DNA from: Mycobacterium sp. GA-1841
GTDB lineage: Bacteria; Actinomycetota; Actinomycetes; Mycobacteriales; Mycobacteriaceae
Assembly (NCBI RefSeq): GCF_001954135.1
Contig: NZ_MBEQ01000070.1
Coordinates: 124,001 to 188,000, forward strand
Reading direction: 5' to 3'
DNA: 64,000 nt
Positions 49,010 to 58,319 of this stretch are shown here, one piece after another. Within the stretch, counting starts at the first letter, position 1. Every line of letters starts with the position of its first letter. The translations under genes were made by a program, and so were the position numbers. Under the pieces are notes generated by a model that saw only the letters and a program-made list of their open reading frames with translations, ran no database searches and was not told where the DNA came from.

Positions 49010-51940
49010 CTATTCGATCCTCTTGATCGGCTGCGTCGTCGCGGCATCGAAATGTGGCTCACCGAGCAGTGAGCGGACCAGCGGACGCGGCCCGTACGGG
49101 CGCAGCAGGGTACTGGCCGGGCGCGGACGCACCCGTTGCGGCCACCAGAACCATCGACCCAGCAGCGCCGCGAGTGAGGGGGTCATGAACGACCGGACGA
49201 TCATCGTGTCGAACAGCAGACCCAAACCGATCGTCGTACCGATCTGGCCGATGATGCGCAGATCGCTGACTGCCATTGCGGCCATGGTGCACGCGAAGAC
49301 GAAGCCGGCCGACGTCACCACCTTGCCGGTGCCGCCCATGGCTCGGATGATGCCGGTGTTGATGCCGGCTCCGATCTCTTCCTTCATCCGGGACACCAGT
49401 AGCAGGTTGTAGTCCGATCCGACCGCCAGCAGGATGATCACCGACATCGCCAGCACCATCCAGTGCAAAGAGATACCGAGGATGTACTGCCACAACAACA
49501 CTGACAGCCCGAACGACGCGCCCAGCGACAACACCACCGTGCCGACGATCGACAGCGCTGCGATGAAGCTGCGGGTGATCATCAACATGATGAGGAACAC
49601 GAGGCAGATCGCGGCGATCCCGGCGATCCACAGGTCGTACTTCGACCCCTCTTGCCAGTCCTTTGCCGTCGCCGCACCGCCGGCGATGAAGATCTTTCCG
49701 TTCACCAGCGGGGTGCCCTTGAGCGATTCCTCCGCCGCGGTCCGGATCTGATCGATCCGTTTGATCCCCTCTGGTGACTGCGGGTCACCGTTGTGGGAGA
49801 TGATGTACCGCACCGACTTTCCGTCCGGTGAGATGAATGACTTCATCGCCTTCTTGAAGTCCGGATTGTCGAAGACCTCTGGTGGCAAGAAGAACGAATC
49901 GTCGTTCTTGGCCGCGTCGAACGCCTGTCCCATGGCGCTGACGTCCTTGGTGGTCTCGTCCATCTGGGCCATCAGACCCGACATCGTGGTGTGAGTGGTC
50001 AGCGACATCACGCGCATCTTCTTCATGAGCGCGATCATCTGCGGAAACTGGACCAGCAGCTGGGGCATGATCGCGTCCAGCTTGTCCATGTCCTTGACGA
50101 GGATCTCCAGCGTGTCGTCGAGTTTGTCCACGCCGTCCATCGCGTCGAAGATCGATCGGATCGACCAGCAGATGGGGATGTTGAAGCAGTGCGGTTCCCA
50201 GTAGAAGTAGTTGCGGATCGGGCGGAACATGTCGTCGAAAATCGAGATGCTGCCCCGTAGTTCCTTGGTGACTTCTTGCATCTCGTGAGTCCGCTCGACC
50301 ATATCGTGCGTGGTCGCCGCCATCTCGGTCATCACCTTGAAGGTGTGTTCCATCGAGTCGATCATGACCTGCATGTCGGCGGCTTGCTTGAGCATGTCGT
50401 CGATGCGGGCCCGCTGGAACTCCGTGGCCTGCACCTGGCCGGCGCTCTGCAGGCTGAGCATGAACGGGATCGAGGTGTGGTCGATCGGAGTGCCCTCCGG
50501 CCGGGTGATGCCCTGAACCCGAGAAACCCCGCGCACCTTGAAGATTGCCTTGGCCAACCTGTTCAGCGTGATGAAATCCGTCGGGTTCCGCAGATCGTGG
50601 TCGGCCTCGACCATCAGGATCTCCGGGGTGATCCGGGACTGGGAAAAGTGCCGCTCGGCAGCAGCGAATCCCATGTTGGCCGGGATGTCACCGGGGATGT
50701 AGAGCCTGTCGTTGTAGCTGGTCTTGTAGCCGGGCAGCGCCAGCAGTCCGACCAGTGCGACGGCCAGCGACGCCACCAGGATCGGTCCCGGCCAGCGCAC
50801 GACTGCGGTACCGATACCTCGCCACCGCCCGGTCCGCATCTCGCGCTTCGGATCGAGTAATCCGAACCGGCTGGCCACCACGACGCCGGCCGGAACGACC
50901 GTCACAGCAGCGGCGACCGCGACGAACATGCCGATGGCGCATGGAACACCCATCGAGTGGAAGTACGGCAATCGGGTGAAGGTCAGACACAGGATCGCGC
51001 CGGCGATGGTCAAACCGGAAGCCAGCACCACCGGCGCCACACCGCGGTACATGCTGTAGTACGCCTGCACCCGGTCCTCGCCGAGCTGGCGCGCCTCCTG
51101 ATATCGACCGAAAAAGAAGATGCCGTAGTCGGTTCCGGCCGCGATGGCCAAGAACACGAGCATGTTGACCGCGAAAGTGGACAGCACGAACACCTGGTTG
51201 GCGCCGAGGAACGCCACCACGGCGCGGGCCGCCGCCAATTCGATACCCACCATGATCAACAGCAGAATGACCGTGGCCACCGACCGGTACACCATGAACA
51301 GCAGGATGAAGATGATCACGACGGTCACCGCGGTGATCTTCAAGATGGACCGGTTTCCGATGTGCTGCATGTCGGAAGCCAGTGGCGCAGCGCCAGATAC
51401 GTAGACGTGAAGCCCCGCCGGCGGGTTGGACCGCTCGACGATGTCGCGCACGGCAGCCACAGATTGATCACCCAGCGGGGTGCCCTGGTCACCGGCGAGG
51501 TTCAGCTGGACGTACGTGGCCTTGCCGTCAGAGCTCGTCACGCTCGACGACGTGAGGCGATCCCCCCACAAATCCTGTACGTGCTCAACGTGTTCGGGGT
51601 CATCGCGCAGCTCGGCGATCAGTTTGGCGTAGTACGCGTGTACGTCCGCACCGAGCGGCTGGTCGCCCTCGAGCACGATCATCGCGAAGCTGTCCGAATT
51701 GGATTCTTCGAAGTTGTGCCCGATGCGTTTCATCGCCTGAGCCGAGGGGGCGTCCTTGGGCATCAAGGACACCGCGTTCTGCTCGGCGACGTGCTCGAGC
51801 GCAGGGATGGCCGACTTCCACTGCCCGCCAACCGAGGCCAGGGTCAAGACCACGATCAGCACCAGCCACGCCAGGATGATGATCGGCGAAAGCCAGCGAA
51901 TTGTCCGCGCGATGAAGGGCGGCCGAGGTTGCTCGCTCAT
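49010..51940 (-). CDS. mmpL4b: MmpL4b, RND-type GPL transporter
   Basis: Encodes 976 residues. The N-terminal membrane helix ([20 protein letters not shown]) is followed by a large periplasmic loop. Two helix bundles flank the second periplasmic region (about 380-740), which has coiled-coil-like helices and Cys pairs ([12 protein letters not shown]). The proton-relay Asp-Tyr pairs are present: '[19 protein letters not shown]' near residue 270 and '[17 protein letters not shown]' near 845. MmpL4a and MmpL4b act together with MmpS4 to export GPLs. The start is 6 nt after the mmpL4a stop. The C-terminus is short and basic ([19 protein letters not shown]). Confidence 0.95.
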   Translation of the reverse strand: MSEQPRPPFIARTIRWLSPIIILAWLVLIVVLTLASVGGQWKSAIPALEHVAEQNAVSLMPKDAPSAQAMKRIGHNFEESNSDSFAMIVLEGDQPLGADVHAYYAKLIAELRDDPEHVEHVQDLWGDRLTSSSVTSSDGKATYVQLNLAGDQGTPLGDQSVAAVRDIVERSNPPAGLHVYVSGAAPLASDMQHIGNRSILKITAVTVVIIFILLFMVYRSVATVILLLIMVGIELAAARAVVAFLGANQVFVLSTFAVNMLVFLAIAAGTDYGIFFFGRYQEARQLGEDRVQAYYSMYRGVAPVVLASGLTIAGAILCLTFTRLPYFHSMGVPCAIGMFVAVAAAVTVVPAGVVVASRFGLLDPKREMRTGRWRGIGTAVVRWPGPILVASLAVALVGLLALPGYKTSYNDRLYIPGDIPANMGFAAAERHFSQSRITPEILMVEADHDLRNPTDFITLNRLAKAIFKVRGVSRVQGITRPEGTPIDHTSIPFMLSLQSAGQVQATEFQRARIDDMLKQAADMQVMIDSMEHTFKVMTEMAATTHDMVERTHEMQEVTKELRGSISIFDDMFRPIRNYFYWEPHCFNIPICWSIRSIFDAMDGVDKLDDTLEILVKDMDKLDAIMPQLLVQFPQMIALMKKMRVMSLTTHTTMSGLMAQMDETTKDVSAMGQAFDAAKNDDSFFLPPEVFDNPDFKKAMKSFISPDGKSVRYIISHNGDPQSPEGIKRIDQIRTAAEESLKGTPLVNGKIFIAGGAATAKDWQEGSKYDLWIAGIAAICLVFLIMLMITRSFIAALSIVGTVVLSLGASFGLSVLLWQYILGISLHWMVLAMSVIILLAVGSDYNLLLVSRMKEEIGAGINTGIIRAMGGTGKVVTSAGFVFACTMAAMAVSDLRIIGQIGTTIGLGLLFDTMIVRSFMTPSLAALLGRWFWWPQRVRPRPASTLLRPYGPRPLVRSLLGEPHFDAATTQPIKRIE

Positions 51941-51946
51941 CCGGCG

Positions 51947-54820
51947 TTAATCCCTCAGCAGCAGCGAGCGCACCAGCGGCCGCGGTCCGGTCGGCCGAAG
52001 CATGGCGCTGGCGGGACGCGGGCGCACCTGCTGCGGCCACCAGAACCAGCGGCCCAGCAGGGCGGCGATCGACGGGGTCATGAACGCGCGCACAACCAGG
52101 GTGTCGAAGAGCAAGCCCAGACCGATGGTGGTGCCCACCTGCCCGATGGTCAGCAGGTCACTGACGATCATCGATGCCATCGTCGCGGCGAACACCAGGC
52201 CTGCGGCCGTCACCACCTTGCCGGTGCCCGCCATCGCTCGGATGATGCCGGTGTGAATACCTGCGTGGATCTCCTCCTTCATCCGGGAGACCAGCAGCAA
52301 GTTGTAGTCCGATCCGACCGCCAGCAAGACGATGACGGACATCGCCAGCACCACCCAGTGGATCTGTAGGCCCAGGAAGTACTGCCAGACCAGCACGGAC
52401 AGGCCGAACGACGCACCTAGTGACATCGCCACCGTTCCCACGATCACCAGTGCGGCGACGAAGCTTCGGGTCATCAGCACCATGATCAGGAAGATCAGCG
52501 CCAAGGCCGACACCCCGGCGATCATCAGGTCGATCTTGGAGCCGTCGACGAGGTCCTTCACCCCGGCCGCGGTGCCGGCCAGATACAGCTTGGAGCTTTC
52601 CAGCGGAGTGCCCTTGAGCGCCTCCTCGGCCGCGATGCGGATCGGCTCGACGCGCGAAATGCCTTCGGGTGTCGCCGGATCCCCGCGCTGGGTGATCAGC
52701 ATGCGGGCCGCCTTCCCGTCGGGGGACAGGAAGATCTTCATGATCCGCTGGAAGTCCTTGTTTTCCAGCACATCCGGCGGTAGGTAGAACGAATCGTCGT
52801 TGTTGGAGGCGTCGAACGCCTTACCCATGGCCGTCGCGTTGTCGTTCGAGTCGTCCATCTGGGAGAAGATGCCGGACATGGTGCTGTGCATCGTCAGCAT
52901 CATCGTGCGGGTGCTCTGCATCGTCGCGATCATGGTCGGGAACTGCACCAGCATCTGCGGCATGAGCACGTCCAACTTATCGAGCTGATCGACCAGACCG
53001 CCCATTTTGTCGGTCACTTCATCGATACCGTCGAGCCCGTCGAAAATAGCCCTGATCGACCAGCACAGCGGAATGTTGTAGCAGTGCGGCTCCCAATACA
53101 GATAGTTCTTCAGTGGTCGCCAGAAGTCCTCGAAGTCCGCCATGTGATCGCGCAGTTCTTTGATGTCACCCTGCAGATCATGAGTGGTGCCGACCATGCC
53201 ATGCGTGGTATCGACCATCTCTTTCATCAACTCGTACATGCGCTGCATGAGGGCGATGGTCGTGGACATATCGTCGGCCTGCTCGAGGAGGTCTTCCATG
53301 CGCTCACGCTGGAATGGCAGGCTCAACCGCTGACTGGCGTTGGACATGCTCAGCATGAAAGGGATCGACGAATGTTCGATCTGCGTGCCCTCGGGCCGCG
53401 TGATGGACTGAACATTCGCGATGCCGGGCACGGCGAACACCGCTTTTGCCAATTTGTTCAGCACCAGCAGATCGGTTGAATTCCGCATATCGTGGTCGGC
53501 TTCGACCAGCAGTAGGTCGGGCGTCGCCATTTTCGACTCCGGAAAGTGGCGGGCGGCCGCCGAGAAACCCTGGTTGGCCGGAATATCTTGCGGAATGTAT
53601 TTCTGATCGGTGTAGCTGGGGTTGTATCCGGGCAGGGTCAACAGGCCGATCAAGGCAATGGCCAGAGTGGCCAACAGAATGGGTGCCGGCCAACGCACGA
53701 TCGCCGTCCCGATACGCCGCCAGCGCCGGGTGATGACCGCCCGTTTCGGATCGAACAGCCCGACCCGGCTGCCGAGCGCGATGGCGGCAGGCACCAGCGT
53801 CAGCGCCACCGCGACCGCGGTGATGATGCCCACGGCACCCGGCACACCGAGGGGCTGGAAGTAGGGGAGGCGGGTGAAGCTCAGGCATGCGATCGCGCCG
53901 GCGATGGTCAAACCGGAGGCCAACACCACCTTGGCGACACTGCGATAGGCGGTGTAGTAAGCCTGCTCGCGGTCTTCGCCGACCTGACGGGCCTCCTGGT
54001 AACGCCCGGTGAAGAAGATGGCGTAGTCGGTTCCGGCCGCGATACCGACGGAGACCAGCAGGTTCACCACGTAGGTGGTCAGCCCGACCCAGCCGTGCAT
54101 GCCGAGGAAGGCCACCAGGCCGCGGGCCACCTGCAGTTCGATACCGACGGTCAACAGCAGGATGATGACGACCAGGATCGATCGGTACAACAGGAGCAGC
54201 ATCAGGAAGATGACGCCGATGCTGACCAGGGTGATCAGGATGACCGTATTGTTGCCGCTCTGGCCCATGTCGGCGACGATGGCGGCCGGCCCGGTGACAT
54301 AGGTGTCGACACCGGGCGGCGCCTGGGTGTTCTTGATGACGTCCTGCACCGCTTTGACGGCTTCGTTGGCCTCGGCCTGGCCGAACCGGCCCACCAGGTT
54401 GAGCTGGACGTAGGCGGCTTTGCCGTCGGCGCTCTGGGCGGCGCCGGCGGTCAGTGGATCGCCCCAGAAGTCCTGAATGTGCTGAACATGGGCGGTGTCA
54501 GCCTTGAGCTGGCGGATCAGGTCGTCGTAGTAGGCGTGCGCGGCGTCACCCAGCGGTTCCTGTCCCTCCAGGACGATCACCGCGACGCTGCTGGAGTTGG
54601 ACTCCTGGAACAGCTCGCCCATGCGCGTCATCGCTTTGACCGCGGGGGCGTCGGCAGGGCTCAACGACACCGAATGGTCCCGTTCGACCACTTCCAGCGG
54701 CGGGATCGCCACCGTCATGACCACCGTGATGGCCACCCACCCCAAGATGATCAGGGGGGAGAAACTGCGAATGAACGACGCCATTCGTGACTTGCGGTGC
54801 GCTTCGTTTTCCATGGTCAA
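51947..54820 (-). CDS. mmpL4a: MmpL4a, RND-type GPL transporter
   Basis: Encodes 957 residues, start [20 protein letters not shown]. Membrane helices are arranged as in MmpL proteins. The Asp-Tyr pairs are '[19 protein letters not shown]' near residue 267 and '[18 protein letters not shown]' near 841; loss of the second Tyr in M. abscessus MmpL4a is reported to abolish GPL export. The second periplasmic loop holds Cys pairs ([12 protein letters not shown]) and long helices. It starts 4 nt after the mmpS4 stop. It is strongly paralogous to mmpL4b throughout, indicating ancient tandem duplication. Confidence 0.95.
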   Translation of the reverse strand: MTMENEAHRKSRMASFIRSFSPLIILGWVAITVVMTVAIPPLEVVERDHSVSLSPADAPAVKAMTRMGELFQESNSSSVAVIVLEGQEPLGDAAHAYYDDLIRQLKADTAHVQHIQDFWGDPLTAGAAQSADGKAAYVQLNLVGRFGQAEANEAVKAVQDVIKNTQAPPGVDTYVTGPAAIVADMGQSGNNTVILITLVSIGVIFLMLLLLYRSILVVIILLLTVGIELQVARGLVAFLGMHGWVGLTTYVVNLLVSVGIAAGTDYAIFFTGRYQEARQVGEDREQAYYTAYRSVAKVVLASGLTIAGAIACLSFTRLPYFQPLGVPGAVGIITAVAVALTLVPAAIALGSRVGLFDPKRAVITRRWRRIGTAIVRWPAPILLATLAIALIGLLTLPGYNPSYTDQKYIPQDIPANQGFSAAARHFPESKMATPDLLLVEADHDMRNSTDLLVLNKLAKAVFAVPGIANVQSITRPEGTQIEHSSIPFMLSMSNASQRLSLPFQRERMEDLLEQADDMSTTIALMQRMYELMKEMVDTTHGMVGTTHDLQGDIKELRDHMADFEDFWRPLKNYLYWEPHCYNIPLCWSIRAIFDGLDGIDEVTDKMGGLVDQLDKLDVLMPQMLVQFPTMIATMQSTRTMMLTMHSTMSGIFSQMDDSNDNATAMGKAFDASNNDDSFYLPPDVLENKDFQRIMKIFLSPDGKAARMLITQRGDPATPEGISRVEPIRIAAEEALKGTPLESSKLYLAGTAAGVKDLVDGSKIDLMIAGVSALALIFLIMVLMTRSFVAALVIVGTVAMSLGASFGLSVLVWQYFLGLQIHWVVLAMSVIVLLAVGSDYNLLLVSRMKEEIHAGIHTGIIRAMAGTGKVVTAAGLVFAATMASMIVSDLLTIGQVGTTIGLGLLFDTLVVRAFMTPSIAALLGRWFWWPQQVRPRPASAMLRPTGPRPLVRSLLLRD

Positions 54821-54824
54821 CCGC

Positions 54825-55244
54825 TCACGCAGCCTTCAGGAGGCAAGAAGTGAAGGCATTCACCTGGTTCGAGGTCTTCTCTGCCTTGACCTCGCCATCG
54901 ACGGTGATGCGACACCCGATCGTATTGCTGTCACCCTGGGCCATGATGCTGCCCACCGCGGTGGTCTTGGCGATATCGAATTCCAGGGACCACGGCAGGC
55001 TGACATTCTTGACGAACTGCGGTTCGGCGTTCACATCGAAATAGCTGATGCTGGCCACAGTTCCCGGCGCGCCGTAAACCTCATAAATCAACTTCTTGGG
55101 GTTGAATGGTTTCGAGTCATTAACCTTGGTGTCAGCGTAGGTGGGGCGCTTATCGGAACCAAAGATGTCGTGCAGTCGCGAGACGGTGAATCCGGCCGCC
55201 GCAATCACCACAATCGCTAGTAACGGAATCCACAACCGCTGCAA
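54825..55244 (-). CDS. mmpS4: MmpS4, accessory protein of the MmpL4 transporters
   Basis: Encodes 139 residues if started at the TTG at 55244 ([21 protein letters not shown]). One N-terminal membrane helix is followed by a periplasmic beta-domain with family phrases '[20 protein letters not shown]', '[21 protein letters not shown]' (in parts), '[20 protein letters not shown]' and a C-terminal Cys. MmpS4 is needed for GPL production and scaffolding. It is first in mmpS4-mmpL4a-mmpL4b. Start choice is uncertain: the strong GGAGGAG at 55264-55270 is 19 nt from the TTG but 7 nt from an in-frame ATT at 55256. Confidence 0.92.
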   Translation of the reverse strand: MQRLWIPLLAIVVIAAAGFTVSRLHDIFGSDKRPTYADTKVNDSKPFNPKKLIYEVYGAPGTVASISYFDVNAEPQFVKNVSLPWSLEFDIAKTTAVGSIMAQGDSNTIGCRITVDGEVKAEKTSNQVNAFTSCLLKAA

Positions 55245-55263
55245 TAGCTTAAAAATCGTAGAT

Positions 55264-55270
55264 CTCCTCC
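55264..55270 (-). promoter_or_regulatory. Shine-Dalgarno site of mmpS4
   Basis: On the minus strand the sequence reads GGAGGAGATCTACGATT. The spacing is optimal (7 nt) for an in-frame ATT at 55256 and poor (19 nt) for the TTG at 55244, so this site bears directly on which codon starts mmpS4. Confidence 0.6.
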
Positions 55271-55910
55271 ACTAGCCCCCCACGCCCGGCGCGTGCGCTG
55301 TGGCATAACGCACGGCCTGAGGGGGCGCACCCTAGGTCCGTTGAAGAGTAAACCATGGCCTTCTCCGTCATATCAGGCCGTTGCGCGGCGGCGATATGCG
55401 AAGGGAACCAGCGGCGACAGATCGGCGCAGCCGTAAATTAGGTAGCCAATTTCAATGCAAAAGGCAAGCTCATTTCCTCGAAATATGCCTTATGCGTTTT
55501 CGGCAAAATGCTCGAACGAATAGTTCGAGGCAGGCAACCTGCGGATTCTGTGCATCTTTCGCAATCTGGCTAAGTTTCACCCGGTCCGTTGTGCGTTGCT
55601 GTGACCCTGGTCTCGCGACCGGGTCCGGGCGAGCCGGCGCGGGACCACCGGGACTTAAGAGATCTATGGGAAAACTGATCGGTATCGCCGAAGCCGCCGC
55701 GAGGGCCGCTTCGGGGGCTCTCCACCGGCCACTTCAGCTGGCGCCGGCGGCTGTCCGTGGCGGCGCAGGAGCCAACGCCCGACCGGGTGTCGCGCCGCCG
55801 ACGGCCCCGGCGACAGCCCCGACGACAGCCCCGACGATGGAAACGCCACGTGAAGCAATTTTCGGGAAATGCAAAGGGCCATACCGCTTGCCGTGACATT
55901 CTCATTGATC
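55271..55910. promoter_or_regulatory. Divergent region between mmpS4 and the second acyltransferase gene
   Basis: About 640 bases. The left half (55300-55600) is AT-richer and probably holds the mmpS4-mmpL4a-mmpL4b promoter. The right half is GC-rich and carries three copies of a 12-bp unit related to GCCCCGACGACA at about 55802-55837. A 77-codon Ala/Pro-rich frame from an ATG at 55665 has coding-like composition but resembles nothing; I do not call it a gene. Confidence 0.45.
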
Positions 55911-57023
55911 ATGAAAGGACCGCACAGCAGGCGCACGATCGCATCGGTGTACGACCCCCGCTGTAATGCACTGAACTTCTGGCGGCTCATCTTCGCGGCC
56001 ATGGTGGTGTTGCAACATTCCTGGCCGCTCACCGGCCGGGACATCACCGGACCCTTTACCCAATTGTTCACCCAGGTGTGGGTGGACGGGTTCTTCGTGA
56101 TTTCCGGGTTCCTGATTACGTCGAGTTGGATGCGCCACCCGCATCTCCGCGATTATCTTGCTGCCCGGCTTCTCCGAATACTTCCGGGCCTGTGGGTCTG
56201 TGTACTGGTGGTGGCATTCGTCATCGCCCCCATCGGCGTGCTCGTGCAACATGGTGAGCCGCTGAAGTTCTCATCGCAGATTCTATGGGCGGTCAACAAT
56301 GGCTTGCTGAACGTCTTCTACGTGGGGATCGACGGCACTCCGAAAGATGTTCCGTGGCCGGGGGTCTGGGACGGCACGCTGTGGACGTTGATCTTCGAAC
56401 TGATCTGCTATGCCGCAGTCGCCGTACTGGGCGTCACCGGGCTGATGAAGAAGCGGTGGCTGATTCCGGCAGCGTTCGTCATCTCGCTGATCGGTGCCGC
56501 CCTGGCCGGCTATCCGACACAGGATTTCCAAACCATCCCGCAGATGGTGACCCGCTTCGCTCTGGTGTTCGCCGCCGGCGCACTCGTGTACCAGTTCCGC
56601 GACAAGCTGCCGGCCAACTGGTGGCTGGTCACCTTGTGCGTGGGACTTGTTGTGGCAGCCGGGTTCTTACCGAATTACCGCGTCTACGCGGCATTGCCGT
56701 TGGCCTACGCGGTCATGGTGTCGGGCGCGCTCCTAAAGCGCCCTCAGCTGCAGTTGCGCAATGACATTTCGTACGGCGTGTACATCTACGGGTGGCCGAT
56801 GCAACAGCTGCTGGCGATCATCGGCCTGGACCGACTACCGGCGGGCGTGTTCTTCATCGTCGCCACCGCAGCCACCATCCCGCTGGCCGCGGCGAGTTGG
56901 TTCCTGGTGGAGAAACGCGCCATGCGGCTCAAACGGCGCCTGCAAAGCAAGCCTGAACCCGAGACGCAGTATCTCGAGGAGGGTTCAGACGCTGCTGCCG
57001 AGTCGAAGGTACAGGGGCACTGA
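55911..57023 (+). CDS. Acyltransferase-3 family GPL O-acetyltransferase (second Atf paralog)
   Basis: Encodes 370 residues from the ATG at 55911 (MKGPHSRRTIASVYDPRC); an ATG at 55869 is possible. It is a multi-helix acyltransferase-3 with the same landmarks as the paralog at 15586-16665: 'VVLQHSWPLTGRDI' (active-site His), 'DGFFVISGFLITSSW', 'ARLLRILPGLWVCV', 'NNGLLNVFYVGIDGTP', 'GVWDGTLWTLIFE' and 'WFLVEKRAMRLKRRL'. Two Atf enzymes occur in M. abscessus/M. chelonae type GPL loci, where they acetylate the deoxytalose at two positions; M. smegmatis is described with one. The gene closes the GPL locus on its right side. Confidence 0.85.
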   Translation: MKGPHSRRTIASVYDPRCNALNFWRLIFAAMVVLQHSWPLTGRDITGPFTQLFTQVWVDGFFVISGFLITSSWMRHPHLRDYLAARLLRILPGLWVCVLVVAFVIAPIGVLVQHGEPLKFSSQILWAVNNGLLNVFYVGIDGTPKDVPWPGVWDGTLWTLIFELICYAAVAVLGVTGLMKKRWLIPAAFVISLIGAALAGYPTQDFQTIPQMVTRFALVFAAGALVYQFRDKLPANWWLVTLCVGLVVAAGFLPNYRVYAALPLAYAVMVSGALLKRPQLQLRNDISYGVYIYGWPMQQLLAIIGLDRLPAGVFFIVATAATIPLAAASWFLVEKRAMRLKRRLQSKPEPETQYLEEGSDAAAESKVQGH

Positions 57024-57180
57024 GGATCTCATCAGATCGAGCGAGATCCCGCCCGACATGCTCCGCCGGTGCCCGCAGACGTCTGCGATCGACGAGCACG
57101 TCGCGGGCATGAGCCCGCGTCACCGTCGCCGTAAGGACCGCCGTTGACCGTGACGACCGAGAGAAACGGGGCAATGACCG

Positions 57181-57708
57181 GTGCGACTGGCATGGGTACG
57201 AATAGCAGGGGCGCTGATGACGCCGCTGGCTTTGGCGGGATGTTCTGGCATCGTGCTGAATCCCATTTCTCCCGAGGAGGCACGCCGGCAGGTCGTTGAT
57301 GTCTCACGGCAGATCACTTCCGATCTCGGTGGCGAAGTGGCCGAAGCGAAGTTCGGTTATCAACCCTGTGGGATCAATGGCTCACCACCGTTCAATGGCC
57401 ACTCCCATGTGCAGCTGTGGATGCCCGGGGCCGACCGGTCCCGCGAAGTCACCACCGACTCCGTGCTCGATCGATTACGGCAACACGGCTGGGAAACCAA
57501 TCCTGACTATCACTCACACGCTGCGGCGTTCACGCGCGACGGGCTCGACGTCACAGTGTGGGTGATACCGCCGCCCAAGACGGACAAACCCCCACGCGCT
57601 CACGTGATGATCGACGTGTACACCGAATGCCGCGACACCTTCGACCATCGGACCGATGGGACGGCGTTCTCGTCGACGGACATCAAAAAAGACCTAACCT
57701 CCGGTTAG
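57181..57708 (+). CDS. Hypothetical secreted lipoprotein
   Basis: Encodes 175 residues from a GTG at 57181. The N-terminus MRLAWVRIAGALMTPLALAGC is a lipoprotein signal peptide with lipobox LAGC (Cys21). The mature part contains 'EEARRQVVDVSRQITSDLGG', 'YQPCGINGSPPFNGHSHVQLW', 'VLDRLRQHGWETNPDYHSH' and a C-terminal 'VMIDVYTECRD', with two further Cys that could form a disulfide. This looks like a small mycobacterial envelope lipoprotein of unassigned function. It lies between the GPL locus and tRNA-Leu. Confidence 0.75.
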   Translation: MRLAWVRIAGALMTPLALAGCSGIVLNPISPEEARRQVVDVSRQITSDLGGEVAEAKFGYQPCGINGSPPFNGHSHVQLWMPGADRSREVTTDSVLDRLRQHGWETNPDYHSHAAAFTRDGLDVTVWVIPPPKTDKPPRAHVMIDVYTECRDTFDHRTDGTAFSSTDIKKDLTSG

Positions 57709-57724
57709 CCCGCGCCCAGAATCC

Positions 57725-57873
57725 CTCCGGCATCGGAACCCGCACCGTATTCAGCGCCAACACGATCGGGGCAACGTCGGCTTCGGGGAACACGTCGACT
57801 CGTAGTCCAACGTGCGGGCGAACGGCGCGTCCGCGAGGATCCGCACGTACTTCTCCGAATCCTCGCCGCCCAT
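57725..57873 (-). pseudogene. Degraded protein-coding remnant next to tRNA-Leu
   Basis: From an ATG at 57873 the minus strand reads MGGEDSEKYVRILADAPFA then RTLDYE. A frame change near 57800 is then needed to continue as VDVFPEADVAPIVLALNTVR then VPMPEGFW. Both halves have protein-like composition, but neither frame stays open alone, so this looks like a frameshifted, truncated gene. I do not recognise the family. It sits between the lipoprotein stop and the tRNA terminator. Confidence 0.35.
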
Positions 57874-57899
57874 CGACCCGACCAAACCCCGTCAAGCAC

Positions 57900-57933
57900 A
57901 AAGGCCACGAACCTTTTGTGGTTCGCGGCCTTT
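57900..57933 (-). terminator. Hairpin terminator downstream of tRNA-Leu
   Basis: AAAGGCCACGAACC (57900-57913) pairs with GGTTCGCGGCCTTT (57920-57933) with one mismatch around a 6-nt loop. It lies 30 nt downstream of the tRNA on its transcribed strand and is flanked by A/T on both sides of the stem. Confidence 0.7.
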
Positions 57934-57962
57934 GTATCAGCGGCTCGTAGAACCGCTCTCTG

Positions 57963-58045
57963 TGGGCGAAGGGGGACTTGAACCCCCACGTCCCGAAGGA
58001 CACTGGCACCTGAAGCCAGCGCGTCTGCCATTCCGCCACTCGCCC
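57963..58045 (-). tRNA. tRNA-Leu (anticodon CAG)
   Basis: An 83-nt class II tRNA. The acceptor stem GGGCGAG pairs with TTCGCCC, followed by discriminator A. The D arm contains GGCGGAATGGCAGACGC. The anticodon stem-loop is CTGGC-TTCAGGT-GCCAG, giving anticodon CAG. A long variable arm (TGTCCTTCGGGACG) is typical of tRNA-Leu. The T arm GGGGG-TTCAAGT-CCCCC is perfect. CCA is not encoded. The same tRNA stands beside fhaA in other mycobacteria. Confidence 0.97.
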
Positions 58046-58319
58046 GAATGACCGAGGCAGCGTAACACTGCGGGCGCGCGGTTCCCAAACCGTGCGATCA
58101 GAGCGCCGATCGGAGGCGCGGAGAATCCCCAGAAACTCCTTAACCTCATCTAGATCAGGTCACTGACCAGCGTCGATCTGATTCTCAGAGTTCTGTTGGT
58201 CCCGCATTTGGGTACCTGGCCGATACCATGCTTGTGAGCAGTGTGGCCAGAGCGACACGCGGGAGCACGGGTGACCGTGCCGAGGCGGCGAACGACAACG
58301 AGTAAAGGCGGGCGGTGAC

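Noticed and set aside
55381..55896. 171-codon frame left of the second acyltransferase
   Set aside because: Its first half is AT-rich with unnatural composition and there is no ribosome binding site. Only the last 77 codons look coding-like, and they match no known protein.
57683..58149. Open frames across the tRNA-Leu region
   Set aside because: They read through the tRNA and its terminator; the RNA structure is complete, so these are not genes.
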